From NCBI GenBank assembly GCA_028456385.1, contig JALNQF010000121.1, positions 62,001-126,000 on the forward strand: 64,000 nt of DNA, in the 5' to 3' direction. Source of the stretch: Ophiosphaerella korrae (taxonomy: Eukaryota > Ascomycota > Dothideomycetes > Pleosporales > Phaeosphaeriaceae). Below, in pieces: positions 23,495 through 35,089 of the stretch. How positions within the stretch are numbered: position 1 is the first letter of the stretch; each line of letters opens with the position of its first letter. Under the pieces are notes generated by a model. The model saw only the letters and a program-made list of their open reading frames with translations, had not been told where the DNA came from and ran no database searches. A program made the translations under genes and the position numbers.

Positions 23495-25681
23495 CTATGC
23501 GTCAAAACACTGACAGTCGCTAATATCACCATCTATTCGCCATTTGCTTATTAGCGAAGGACACTTCCACGCTACTTCTTGATTAGAGCATTGGAACAAC
23601 AGGTTCCACATTCTTTCCATCGTGTACCCAAAGTCCGGCGCGTCCATCGAGTCCTCCCGCCCTTGAAGATATTCTTGTTGATGCGCCCAGCTGCTTTCAT
23701 CGACAAAGGCCTCCCATAAACTTTGGTAGATTCCTTTGTCTATGCCTCGAATCCTTGCGGCAGAGACCACAAACTGACCTTTATAGCTTAGGAGTACATT
23801 TTTACAATCAGTAGTGTTGTGTATTCGGGTGTAAATCTGTGGAAGAAAGTGCGTGTTGTCATACCATGACAATTTATCACCGCAGTCATTGCAGTTACAA
23901 ACAGCGCCCGACCAGCCGAGGTTAAGAAAACCGGTCTTGGGCCGACTGTAGTAATAGTTGAGATGTGTGTAGAACTCTCTGGGGTTATGGATATCCGCTT
24001 GCAGGAAAATGGTTTGCTTTGCAAGGCTGTCCCATTGGTTTACGATGTGATTGAGGTACGTTTCACCCTCTCGTCCGATGTTTGGTATGGAGGTGACAAG
24101 GTCAGCTTTCGTCCGCTTTTTTATGTCATTATTGTTCGCTTTGCTATCCTTGATGTATATCGTGGTATGCGCATCGGATAAAGCGGGATTACTCTTCAAA
24201 TTCTGAATGACCTTGCCGACTTCTTCTGGCGATTCTTTATACATGCTTATCACAATCTCCACAGGTGATTGTGATGTGTAACCTGAATCAAGGAGGGCTA
24301 GGCTGCGAGGCTCTGATGGCACGAGGAAATTCAAACATGGATATGCCACCCAAATTGCCATTACAATCCCAGCAAGTACGTATTTGGTTGATGTGCTGGA
24401 TTTCTGTGTACTCGATGCGGTTGCAAGCATTTCAGTGTGATAGTCTTCCTCAGCGGAACCACCAGTGTTGCGATTTTCCGTCGATGGTTCAGAGGTGATG
24501 CCTAAAAGCTCGTACGTACCATGAGCACTTGACTGGGCTTTCTTTGCAGCCAAGGTAGATCTGCTCGGGGTAATACAAGGGGCCATTGTACAGTAGAAGA
24601 AGAATTGACACACATTCGTATACGAACGACGTGTCAACAATGTCGAAAAACAACCTACAATGTTAATGTAAACCAAAAGAGTCAATACGTCCAGATTTTG
24701 GCGCGCTGGAGCATCATCAACCCAAGCAACTGTGTCAGCAACCTCAAAATCCATAGGAAGGAAAATCGACCTTCCCATTGTCAAGGCCAAAGCCGACACC
24801 AAGGCGTTAAAGATGAGTAATGGAGCATTGACAAGGTCAAGGGCGAATATCTCATGGGTTGCCCTAAAGGCTAGCACCCAAGCGACGCCTACAAGCGCGC
24901 CTATCATAACAAAACGACCAGTATAGCGCATATTGACTGCAGCTGCCTCTGGATAGTGTATGTTAACAGTCTTCCAGAGCGCTCGGGCAGCCCCAGCAAA
25001 CAGCATTGCCAAAATAGAAGCTACAAGTCCCGGTACACTGAGTCGATGATCTGTATACAAGAGCCCAATGCTAGCAAACAGGAGCCCAGTTGTACGAAGA
25101 ATTACGGAACGGTCATAGGGTATAGTGCGAAAGGCAAGGAGGAATATGTTCTCGGCGAAGTAGGCTATTGCCTAGTGCTTGTTAGTGCCGGTTTGCTTGT
25201 CAATCTGTGAGGCGCAAAGGCGTACTATTATCATAACCAGGGTTGGCAGATTGTTGAAATGGAGGATAGCTTGTAATGTGCATAATGTCGATAACGTCAT
25301 GAAGCAGATTGATGCTGTACTATACATCATCCCCCGTGCCATGGCTTGCTGAGGTTTTGACCTTTCACGACCCAACGTCGGAGTGCCTTTCCGCTGGAAT
25401 GGCAATAATGTGAGGAGCCCAGTTACGGCCAGCTGGCTGAAATAGAGCTGCAGTGGATAGTGTATGTTTCTCTCCACCAGTATATACCGTGCGCTAAATA
25501 ATGATAAACATGCGCATACGAGCCATGCAAGGCGTTCGTAGAAGCGATTAGAGAAATGGATATCGTATCGAGGGTGTTGCATTGTCATGGGCGGGGGGAG
25601 GGATTCGTCCGTCATCATGTAGCCTGAGAAGAAAGGAGTGTGTCTGCTGCGCAGTGTGGTGTCCTCCAGCGCCTGGCTCAT
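23495..25681 (-). CDS. Multi-pass membrane protein fused to a DUF3431-like domain
   Basis: Two exons, 25681-25226 and 25171-23495, join at a 54-nt GT-AG intron to give 710 residues; the start is an ATG. Residues about 50-350 hold many hydrophobic helices with short basic loops, arranged much like a drug/metabolite or nucleotide-sugar transporter. A Ser/Thr/Glu-rich linker follows, then one more helix (about 416-436). The C-terminal domain (about 455-700) begins PVEIVISMYKES and contains NIGREGETYL at about 516-525, then TIFLQADIHNP, as in the fungal DUF3431 family, which looks glycosyltransferase-like but has no proven activity. Several Cys (CNCNDC, and the end DCQCFDA) suggest a disulphide-bonded lumenal or extracellular domain. 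Transport or transferase activity is inference. An unrecognised gene fusion is possible, but the frame is continuous across the join. Confidence 0.72.
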
Positions 25682-26515
25682 AGCGGAGGCGTGGAGACGA
25701 CCGCGGCGCAGCCAGTCTTACAGCAATGGAAAGTTGGGGGTTGCACGGTCATTAGTTGTTCCGTGCCGTCTGATTTGACATTACCAACCTCACTCCCTGT
25801 TCTTGAATGTGTTAGTACAACGAGTAAGACTACGTATATTATCTGCTCAGCTGTCCGTCCGGCGCATCATGCGTTATCTCAAATTATGACTCTTGTGACA
25901 TCATCTGTGCATCCAGCAAAACAAAAAGCCGAACCCGAACATGGCAATACCGTAGAAGCACAAAAAGAAAAGGCATAGAAGCATATGACACAGCCCCTTG
26001 ATGTGACAGCGCTTGGACGAAGAACATTCAAACGGTAACTATGAGAAAAACAAACAGGCAAAAAGCAACCATAGATCTTAGACCAAGCGCAGTTCTTAGG
26101 TGCGGGTCAACATGGATGGCACGTTGGATGAAATGTGCTTTTGCTGTGGATTGGTGCCGAAAAAGCAACCCACGAACCTGAGTCCCAGCCCTATCCGCAG
26201 GCACAGTGAAGTTGGAGAGCACACGGTTGCTCAAGCCCAGCCCGCACCACCAGGTGTCTACTCTTGGTATGCACTGCAGAGATTACACATATTGCTTCTC
26301 ACAAGTCACACGAAGGCAATGTATTGGAAGAGCTATGGATGATATTCAAGATTTTATGAGTCACCAGGACCATTTATTTACACACAGAAGAAGAAAACCA
26401 AGTAGGACCACAATTGCAAACCTTAAACGCGACCGCTCCTAGTGGTGATACAAACCATGTCTATGTCATTTACATCATAAACGATAGGCATGTCAATCGT
26501 GAATGCCAACGGAAC
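25682..26515. other. Intergenic region between DUF3431 gene and HET gene
   Basis: About 0.83 kb between the start of one minus-strand gene and the stop of the next. It contains the DUF3431 gene's 5' flank and the HET gene's 3' end. No further gene, tRNA or repeat is recognised. Confidence 0.5.
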
Positions 26516-28774
26516 TCACTGCGCTGCAGGGCCGTAGACACGATGGTTTCTTACATCCTTCTCTCCGCACCTTTCCAGTCCGGCATGGAAATTCTTGTCG
26601 CCGAAAATGATGCCCTTGGACTGCAACGTCCAACTCACAATGTGCTTTGGGCTTCCGGTAAATGGGTTCATGCTTGTTAGAATCCAGCCGCGTGCTAGGC
26701 AGTCATAGTGGGTCTCCTTGATCACATCAGGCACAGCGATGAGGAGTGTTTTAGAGTGCTCGAATGGAGCAAATATGATTGCCTTTCCCCCTAGGGAAGT
26801 AGGGGACGAAGGCTGTGCTTCGAAAGGTGGCTTTGGAGTAGGAGCAGCGATGACGAGTGGGCCATAGTTGCGTTCAGTTGCTCCAGAGGCCCAAGGTATA
26901 CCCGATGCGACCAGCGTTGATATGAGACTGAGCAAAAGAGAGACCGAAGCCTGCCCTTCAGGCAGGGCAATGTAGTTTTGGAAGATGAGGTGCGGATTGA
27001 ACAGCACGTCAATAGCATGTGGAGTCATGGCTGATTCGGCCTGAGACAGGGTCGATTGTTGTTCCAGCAGCCAGTTTGCTCCACACTCGAAGACACATGC
27101 AAGTGTTTGGATGAATATGTTTCGCATGGTAACGCCACGTTCATGCTTTGTGACTTGCCAAAAGTCCCAAACAGCATGGCTGCCGAGTCGGTATTGGATG
27201 CACAGGTCTATGAGAGCACGAGCACGAGATACCTGCGTTGGGAAATTTGGGTTTGGATGTGAGCGATGTGGTAGCTCAAGGAAAAGAAGGTCAAGCTGAA
27301 CATACTCGGCTCTACCATCTGAGCTTTGCGTGATTTGCGGAGCTCTATTAGAAAAGCGTAGTGGGGCCGGTCGAGCCGGATTGGCGTCCAGTGGTGTTGG
27401 GCGGCTTAACCATGATATGGAGCCGTCATGTAGCCGTAGTGGCGTACCCGTAGTGCATAATGCAACGGGATCGCGAGCTGCGAGGCCGACCAAAAGAAGT
27501 GAGCGAAGACATTCATCCTCTATATTTGGCCGTGATAGTGGGTTTGCTGTAGTTGTTGCCAGGGGCAATCCAGAAGCATTCAATGCGATACCCATCTTGT
27601 CACGATTCGCGTCTAGTCGCCGCAGGTATTCCGGCAGTCGTGGATTTCCGCCCGCCTGCATCTGGAAAATTTCGGCCAGTGTTGAAACAAAAGTCACACG
27701 ATCTGAGACTGGCATCTGTGGAGTATCCGGCCTCCGTGCTGCTTGGACCGTGTCCTCCTTCAAGACTATGCGCCGATGAAAAAAATCGAGCAATGAACGT
27801 ATCTTGCGGTGATATGTAGTTGGTGTGGTTGAGTAAACCTCACTTGCCAGGACTAGCAAATGGAGGAAGAATGCACCGGTGAAACGAATGATGGTCGGAA
27901 TCTCGCCTTCGTATTGTGAATAACAGGGAAGTATGAAGACATGGCTTTGGCCCATTCTCATTTCATGTGCGCACCAAACACGATCAAACCATGCAGAGCT
28001 GAGTATACGCTCAAGGAAAGACCACAATACTGGATGTTGGCGCATGAGTGGTGGCGATAATCCGATGTTTGGTTGCTGGTCAGGAGGGAGCTCAGAGTAG
28101 CTGTACTGTTCAACGTAGTATCTTAGAAATTGCTCCTCGTCTGGAGTCGCCGTGATATCGTCCAAAGCAGCTACGACGGTTCTAGCGTTCTTGTAAATGG
28201 CATCAATCGCTCCAATCGCTACAGCCCTTTCCGCCTCATCCTCTTGGTTGATGCAAACTTGATCAAACCAAAGTCCCTCTCCGAGTCTCCTCTCGCGCAG
28301 TACCGCCTGAAAGACAGGGCTGCTGGTGGGCAGTGGGAACTGTTCAACTTCCTTCGTCCAGCCAAATGGCAAGGCTCCTAGAGGAGTGACTACTCTTCTT
28401 GGTGTACCTGGGCCGTCCTTGTTCCGACAGTAGCTTAGAGCTATGTATCCATCCTCTTGGCCCTGAACATTGAGGTCGTTGAGCAATCGTAAGGGGATGG
28501 AGCTTTCCGCATAGTGCTTTGGAACGAAGTCCTTGGCAACTGATGGTGCTAAGCGGTTGAGGTTTGCTAGCAGCGTTGTCGCCTCACTACTTTCTTCCAG
28601 TAAAGAAAGGTGGAAGGGCTGATGCCTAGAGAGCAGGGTTTCTCTCGTAGGGGACTGGACCACACGGGCGTGCAGGTTCGATGTGTCGAGCTCATGTTCG
28701 CCGATGTCGATCAACTCGCACTGCCCAAAACGGGAAAAGTACTGAGTAGTTGACAAAGCCATTGGAAGGTACAT
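26516..28774 (-). CDS. Heterokaryon-incompatibility (HET) domain protein
   Basis: A single exon encodes 752 residues. The first ATG is at 28,774; a second ATG four codons in is also possible. The HET signature is clear: YIALSYC (about 110-116), the first conserved block, then LWFDQVCINQEDEAER (about 168-183), the second, and IYKNARTVVAALDD, the third. In HET proteins this domain triggers growth arrest or cell death on recognition of non-self, and many copies per genome have no known role. The C-terminal 500 residues match no domain I recognise and may be the sensing or regulatory part. No NACHT or WD repeats are seen. Its genetic role as an incompatibility gene is not shown by sequence alone. 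Confidence 0.85.
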   Translation of the reverse strand: MYLPMALSTTQYFSRFGQCELIDIGEHELDTSNLHARVVQSPTRETLLSRHQPFHLSLLEESSEATTLLANLNRLAPSVAKDFVPKHYAESSIPLRLLNDLNVQGQEDGYIALSYCRNKDGPGTPRRVVTPLGALPFGWTKEVEQFPLPTSSPVFQAVLRERRLGEGLWFDQVCINQEDEAERAVAIGAIDAIYKNARTVVAALDDITATPDEEQFLRYYVEQYSYSELPPDQQPNIGLSPPLMRQHPVLWSFLERILSSAWFDRVWCAHEMRMGQSHVFILPCYSQYEGEIPTIIRFTGAFFLHLLVLASEVYSTTPTTYHRKIRSLLDFFHRRIVLKEDTVQAARRPDTPQMPVSDRVTFVSTLAEIFQMQAGGNPRLPEYLRRLDANRDKMGIALNASGLPLATTTANPLSRPNIEDECLRSLLLVGLAARDPVALCTTGTPLRLHDGSISWLSRPTPLDANPARPAPLRFSNRAPQITQSSDGRAEYVQLDLLFLELPHRSHPNPNFPTQVSRARALIDLCIQYRLGSHAVWDFWQVTKHERGVTMRNIFIQTLACVFECGANWLLEQQSTLSQAESAMTPHAIDVLFNPHLIFQNYIALPEGQASVSLLLSLISTLVASGIPWASGATERNYGPLVIAAPTPKPPFEAQPSSPTSLGGKAIIFAPFEHSKTLLIAVPDVIKETHYDCLARGWILTSMNPFTGSPKHIVSWTLQSKGIIFGDKNFHAGLERCGEKDVRNHRVYGPAAQ

Positions 28775-28844
28775 TGATTGCACAATCCGTAGGATAGTGA
28801 AGAAAGGGACAAGAGTCGAACGACCGGTAGCCTCGGTGAGGTAC

Positions 28845-29608
28845 CTACACGCAGACGCTCAACATGTTATACATATGACTCTGGAAGGGACCCTGGCCCG
28901 TCCCGTTGTCGCCCAGCATCGCGCTGTATGCATATACCGACGACTCGGGCTCCAGTCTGGGCGTGTCCAACTGGTAGCCTGAGGTGCATGATCATGTTAT
29001 GTCAGGCTAGTAGCGCCACAAACGTTTGTTCACGCATAATCTGCGCGGGGATGTAGTGCCGTGTGGATTGAGCGTTAAGGTGCGAGAGCGTACCTGACCA
29101 GGTCTAGCAAATCAGAGGTTCGGAAATCGTGTGCACGGCTCGTATCCGCGATACTACGAGTCCGTGACATTAGAATCGCATCGGACTTGATATGTTCAGA
29201 AGCAATGCACAATGTGAAACAGAGATCCCTACCCGGATCGCCAGGCATGGGGCTATCCTGAGGCGCGCTAGAACTTCTCTCGAAGGAAGAAGCAAAATCG
29301 ACTGCAGCTCCTGCAATCTGATGACAGCCTCTCACGCTTGATCTGATCCAGGGATAATGTAACGTTCTTGATCGCTTACCTAGGGACATGTCAATGTCTG
29401 ATGCAGGCACTTTACGTTATCGTGCGAAGACTAAAGATCTCTTGTCGGCTGTCTAAATTACCATTTGTCCTGACGCAACCACTGCACGAGAACATCCTAG
29501 GATAAAAATAGACACCAAACGTGGGACTGGGAAAAGAGTGGAGATCGATGTGGGAGAGAAAACATACCCAAACTCCAAGCTAACTGGACCAAGCATATTT
29601 CTGAACAT
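28845..29608 (-). CDS. Possible six-exon small gene of unknown function
   Basis: Proposed from splice signals only. Exons 29608-29568, 29496-29462, 29397-29380, 29310-29094, 29040-29024 and 28978-28845 join through five GT-AG introns (71, 64, 69, 53 and 45 nt, the same size range as the other introns here) to one uninterrupted frame of 153 residues from ATG to TAG. The longest exon encodes a Ser/Asp/Arg-rich stretch (AAVDFASSFERSSSAPQDS). The last exon reads YQLDTPRLEPESSVYAY, later GTGQGPFQSHMYNML, which looks protein-like. I recognise no family. It lies between the USP gene and the HET gene on the same strand, 70 bp before the HET start. Individual splice choices could be wrong, the two tiny exons are the weakest part, and chance assembly cannot be excluded. 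Confidence 0.35.
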
Positions 29609-29720
29609 CTGCTAAACTGTATGCGTTTCGCACAACCACCACTCCATCCGTTGACACTCCTTGTTTAGCCTTCGGCTGCAAACCAACCGAAACCGACTGA
29701 CAAATCCCCATACAAACATC

Positions 29721-31794
29721 TCAATCGATCTTAGCGTTCGCGAGTCTATCACTTGTATTGGCCAGAACGTTGGACATTCGGACGTTTTGCCGCTTGTACT
29801 TGCTGTGTTTCCTAAGACGCTTCCTTGCGACCATGACTGGCACCGATGACTTGGTTACGAGGTAGTTACTGAATGAGCCAAGCAAAACGCTGTCACTGTC
29901 AACTTTATGCAACGGCTGGAGCTCATGGACAACATTACCCTTTTAAAGCATTCCGGCCTCTAGATCCGAGGATTACGAGAGTGGGCTCAAGAAAGTCGAT
30001 CTAAGTTATTTGTCAGCTATGCGCTCCGATATCGACCAAGTTTGAAGGTACCTACTACTTCTGTGATCATATGTTTGGGGCTCTTGCAGTGAAAGACTTC
30101 GACAACTGCACGCACTTGCAGCCGGGTCTTCCTGAGCAACTTGACACATCTATCAGATACCTCTACACAAGCCTGATACCTTTCCTTCTCCGCTTTACCC
30201 ATAGCACTAACGTCTGCCTCGGTAGCCTTGATAGAATTTGCTAATGGTGATGGTGAGGCTCCCGACCGCGTCGTAGGTAGTCCGTCATGGTTAGAGAGAG
30301 TCCTCTTAAGATGGTCCGATTCTTGTCTTCCGGTTGTGCCTTGGGAAATTGGAGTTCCTGATGGATCTGTGGTGGCTACGCCTGTTTCCTCATCCACTGC
30401 ATACACTGCCAGAAGCGTATCACCATCCCGCAAAACCGTGCCGATAGTCCATTCTAGAGCGTATGCAGCCTCATCACTGAGATCTGTCGACACCAAGTAC
30501 ACACGCTGTCGCCGCAACCCTTTCTGGGCATCCTCGGCAAATTGACTGTAGTTACCACGGACAACTTGGCGGACACATCGATGAGCCTCCGGGCTTGACT
30601 GAATAGGAGAAATGTTCAACGAAAGCTGTTGAGCAGACCTAATTTCGGCAAGATTATCCTCGTGATCGGAGTGAACTGGTGTCGAGAATCCAGACCCTCC
30701 CTGATCGAAGCTGGTATGCGGGTGAACTATGCCTGAGGAGTTTTTACGAGTCATCCTTTCGCCGTTAGGGCCAATGACGCTAACAGACGGCTCGAGCAGC
30801 GATCGAACTTTGTATGAGGCTGATGTATTTCTGCCTGAGAAGATATTAGCGCATCTTACTGACGCAGTATACTGGTGGAGAGCTTACCTTCCTGCTGCGC
30901 TGTAGCGAATAGGGCATCGGCTGTGATAATTGGTCTGCCCATACTGTCGGTTGCGCCAGACTCTTTCCTAGTTCGCCGGCGACCTCGTTCTTTCTTCTTG
31001 GAGCTAGCAAAAGCGCTTCCATCATCCCAATTTGAGCTGTCAGACTCGCCGTCACTACTTTCCACTGCAGCACTATCATCCCCATCATCGTCCGTAGTCA
31101 GCCGTACGCCTCCTCCCGGCGCAGTGGTGGTGCCTGTGGCAGGGTCTGAGCCTTTGCGATTAGGCAAGGCAGATAATCCTCCCTCAGAGCGCGCAAGCGC
31201 CGAGTCGGACAATTTCCGGTACGCAGTGTCCCCATCAATCTGCTTACCCGAATCTGTGACCAAAGTCTTGTTGGAGGATGTCGTAGCTGCAGTCGGGTGC
31301 AGCATGCGTGCTCCAGGTGAAGCAGATCGATGAGGCCCAGGTGAGCCGGATTTGGATCTCGCAAATGCGCCAGTTGCAGAGTTGTGCCGGTCTTTGTTTG
31401 GCCCACTACTTAGGAAGCCAGTCGAGTTTCCATATACGGAGGACATTGCTCGAGGCTTGGGGTCCTTGTGGCCCCCCTGAGAAACCCGTTTGGGCAAAGC
31501 ATGCGCGTCTATAGAGGGCAGCATGTCGAACTTGTAAGCTGATTCGGGGTTGACCCTGCGCGGAGATGAAGGCATGGCGAATGGAATGCCAGTGCTGCCT
31601 CGACTAGAGCTGCGCCGCTGGCTATTATCGACATCGAGCATGCTGCGAATGGGTGAAGCAGCCAAGCCGGGGCTTTGTGTACGTTGGGGCATGGAGGGGC
31701 TGTCGGCGCGACGACTCGGGCTTCTTGTTTTGCCCTCGAGGATGGCTACGACCTCCTTCATCTCCTCGTCAATGGCAGCTTCAAGGGACGCCAT
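29721..31794 (-). CDS. Universal stress protein (UspA) domain protein with long disordered N-terminus
   Basis: Four exons, 31794-30888, 30834-30056, 30000-29939 and 29889-29721, give 638 residues; introns are GT-AG (53, 55 and 49 nt). The start is the first ATG; the open frame upstream has none. Residues 1-400 are Ser/Pro/Arg-rich with many SP sites, as in a phosphorylated disordered region. The Usp fold begins at about 411 with RQRVYLVSTDLSDEAAYALE and is interrupted by a Ser/Thr-rich insertion at about 455-510. It ends with GSRGRNALKGVLLGS (about 574-588), an exact G-x2-G-x9-G-S ATP-binding motif of the ATP-binding Usp class, then SVPVMVARK. The basic tail is rich in K and R. Related fungal proteins are known from fission yeast, but their role is unclear. 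Nucleotide binding is inferred from the motif. Confidence 0.85.
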
Positions 31795-32979
31795 GGTGAT
31801 GGTGCGCGGATGTCGGTGGATGGGCACTCGGGAAAGGCAACAGGTCGCGTGCGAACGTCTTAAGCGATTGGTGCTTTGGGTGAAGTATTATGCAACGAAC
31901 AACAATGAATGGGATACTTGTCGCGGGGTAGCTAGACTAATTGGCTGAGATGGGACGGGATGGATTATGGCGTTGTGAACACCTCCAGGCTCTGTGATGG
32001 CTCGTCACTGGCTGGCTGCGCTGGGCCTGGCCCCGGTCTGAGTTGAGCGTGTGATGAATGCCTGGATGCTCGAGGCAAACTGTGGGGTAGCAATACGAAA
32101 GAGTGGAAGTGAAGCAATGGCGGGCCGGACTGTGGCTCTAACCACTGTCAAAGTACACGGTGATCCCGAGCAGAATAGTAGAAGTGGCCGACATGTGGAA
32201 AAGGAACGAGGATGGCAAAATGAAGGAGAGCAGTTCAGGAACAGTAAGCGCGACACGTTACGTTCGTGGAGACTCTAGTCCAGCGCGATGGTAACAGTCT
32301 ATCAATGGAGGTGGTTTCCGCTCCCCACCACCGAAAGCCTTGGCGACCTTGGCGCTCAAAAACAGCCCATGCCTGCTCAGCGTGGGCCGACTTTGGGCAT
32401 CGATAGCGAGAGCAAACGGGTGTGCATTCCACGTGCGCTCTGTTTTGCGTCTCTGGGACATTGCTTGTGGCTTGGCCAACAGCGTTGGCGGTGCGTTGGA
32501 CGTTGTGCCGGCGCAAATCATGGGCTCCCACATGATGGGTGCATGTCTGCGCTAGTGCAGGCTGTGGCTGTGTGCACTGCCGCCCATGTGTGGAGCTCTC
32601 CAGAGGAGGTCTGATTCATCAATCATTCACATGCACGCCGAATGACAGTCGGCGACGTCTCGGCAGCAATTTTCCCGGCGCCTCACATGAAACAGATCTA
32701 CGGTACCTAGGCAAAAATTGCTGATCCAGTCGTCATTCCGTGAGCAATCTCGGTCTACTTTCACGCGCATCGTTATCTGCAAGGGTCGGGATAGAATTGC
32801 TTGCACGCGTGTGACCACGCCCTCCTTGTACACCCGTGGATACAGACCGAGCAATATTGTATCAAGCCTACCGGAACCACTGCGATAGCGGGCGGGGCAC
32901 GTGACCCTAATGCTAGCGCGTCGATTATCGATTTCGTCCTCATGTCGCTGGTCAAGAACGTCAACTGCACAGTAACACC
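31795..32979. promoter_or_regulatory. Divergent intergenic region between the USP gene and RSM7
   Basis: About 1.2 kb between two start codons. An E-box-like CACGTGAC at 32,898-32,905 lies about 80 bp before the RSM7 start and would suit a Cbf1-type factor. Overlapping open frames at 32,288-32,614 on both strands have no recognisable content. No RNA gene is seen. Confidence 0.45.
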
Positions 32980-34104
32980 ATGCCTCCACGATTACCCATA
33001 GCTACAATCACACGATCGATTGCATTCAGGCCCCAGCCCAAAGTGCAATGGCCTGCGCGACCAGCCTTACGATTCTCTCCATCGCAAAGTCGCCCATATT
33101 CTGATTCAAAAACGCCACCATCCAATGATCGATCAACCAAGGTTGACGCACAACCAGCCGATCATGTTTCAGAGGAGAAGGCAAAGGTGGCAGAGGCCAT
33201 GGGCGAGCAAGGCCCAGACATGAGTCGGGGTACACCAGTTGAGGAGGTAGGAGGACCCTAGCATGTCGACAGAACCAGAACTGATTCCGGCTAGATAGTC
33301 AAGGGAGACAAGTCTGCTCAGGAAAAGCTTCCCAAGGTTATGAAGGATAAGCTCAAGGCCAATGGCAACGCGGCGCCGAAGGGCTCACGACCGTACTCAA
33401 CCATGATGACACAAACAGAAGGAAGCAATGGCCCTGATATAGGTTTTGTGGGCTTTCATTCTGCAACAAATGTACCAGAGACACCTGGCCTCAAATTTGA
33501 GATGCCAACATTGCCTCTCCCAAAGGATGGCCATGTCAAGCACCGATATGATCCAGTCGTTGAGCAAGTTACCAATTTGGTTATGCGACATGGGAAGAAG
33601 AGTGTGGCTCAGTCGGTGAGTCCCATACATCAATCTATCAAGCGCATAGGTTAACTGACAGTACAGAACATGGCACTCATTCTACAGCATCTACGCACTT
33701 CACCAATCCCAACTATCAACCCAGCAAAGCCTCTTCTTCCCGGTGCACCTCCGCCATCACACCTGCCTCTTAATCCCATTCTCTATCTCACACTTGCGAT
33801 CGACTCTGTTGCGCCTCTGATGCGCATTCGAAGTCAAAGAGGCGCTGCTGGTGGCGGTGTTGCGCTTCAGATTCCCGTGCCACTTGGTCAAAGACAGCGA
33901 CGACGAACGGCTATCCAGTGGATCCTGGCTGCAGCTTCTAAGAGAAGGAATGTGGGTAGTGGGAAGGGCAGTTTTGCTCAGCGCATTGCGCAGGAGATGA
34001 TTGCTGTAGTCGAGGGACGAAGCGCCATTTGGGACAGACGCAACGCTATTCACAAACTGGGTGTTGCTGCTCGATCGAATATCGTCTTGCCGAGGAAGAG
34101 GTAG
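32980..34104 (+). CDS. RSM7: Mitochondrial small-subunit ribosomal protein uS7m
   Basis: This protein nucleates the head of the mitochondrial 30S-like subunit by binding small-subunit rRNA. Three exons, 32980-33246, 33295-33615 and 33667-34104, give 341 residues; introns are GT-AG (48 and 51 nt). The first 40 residues are basic and lack acids (RSIAFRPQPK, WPARPALRFS), as in a mitochondrial presequence. A low-complexity linker follows. The S7 domain covers about 175-341: RYDPVVEQVTNLVMRHGKK, then LYLTLAIDSVAPLMRIRSQR, PVPLGQRQRRRTAIQWIL and FAQRIAQEMIAVVEGRSAIW. The C-terminus ends in basic residues. It appears intact. Confidence 0.93.
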
Positions 34105-35089
34105 ATCTGCTGTCATACTAGTGTTCGGATAAGGGTGTACATTACTTTGATTGAAAATGCTCATACTCAGATATCCGGATGCGGCGGCCATGCATCACCA
34201 ATTCTCCATCACGTGTCTATCTACCTGTAGTAACATGCGAGCCCACAGGTCACAGCTGAGGTAGAACATGGCTCAAATCTGACAGGTACGAGCCCAAAAG
34301 CAATTGCCGTGCTCGCGGAGAAAAGGCTGATGCTGTCTTTGTGCAGAACAAGCTATTGATTGGCCCAGTCGCAGCACGGAGGATGAACGGCGTTTGTGGA
34401 GTGGCAACGACGGAAGCATGCATCGACTGATCATCAAGACGACAAATCATGTCTATCAATCCGGCCCACTGTGTGTTACTCATTGCGCAGAAATCCGGTC
34501 AAGCACATGCCATTCTCCAGCAAACAAGCCAGCTCATATGATGCTCCGAGCTATCATTGTTGCCTGCAGTATTGTTGCCTGCAGTAGTGGTGCCACAACT
34601 AGAATGTAGATGTAAAGAATCATTGGCTTGCCAGGTCCACCCCCCGGCACTTCATCGCTCTAAAACAACCCTTGCTTAAGCGTGGTAGCCCGTTAGCGCG
34701 CTTTATTAGCTTGTTCCCAGTACATTCCCACGCAAGCTTGTCAGCATCTCACTTCCCATTTCTGATTGCTGAGGACTCATTACTTACAAAACACATTGAT
34801 ACCTGCATTGTAAAACCTGTGTTGTGCCTGGCTGGGCTGGGCCGAGCACCTGCCTGCTGCTGTTCCGCTTGGGGTCTCAGCACAAACCCAACGACCAAAC
34901 TTTGAGACTTTTGGAACTCACAGTGTATAAGCATTGCTTTTGTTAGAACCTATTTTACTCTCGGTTGATCTTGATTATTTCTATTTTCACTTTCACTCTT
35001 ACTCTCAACTGTATTTATTAAAACAAGCCTGCAAGCTTGATTCTACACAGCCCTTCTTTCGCTCTATTCAACTCACAGGCACCGTAGCC
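34105..35089. promoter_or_regulatory. Intergenic region upstream of Argonaute
   Basis: About 1 kb holding the RSM7 3' end and the Argonaute 5' flank. A 14-bp imperfect direct repeat (TTGTTGCCTGCAGT and its neighbour) lies at 34,557-34,585. The last 120 bases are T/C-rich and probably the 5' leader. No gene is recognised. Confidence 0.45.

Noticed and set aside
28810..28835. tRNA-like T-loop (GTTCGACTC on the minus strand)
   Set aside because: No acceptor or anticodon stem can be drawn around it; the T-stem does not pair.
29075..29410. Single-exon gene reading of this frame
   Set aside because: It begins without an ATG, and better splice joins turn its right part into an exon of the proposed six-exon gene.
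32288..32614. Overlapping open frames on both strands upstream of RSM7
   Set aside because: No domain, no convincing codon pattern, and several frames are open at once, as expected for GC-balanced non-coding DNA.
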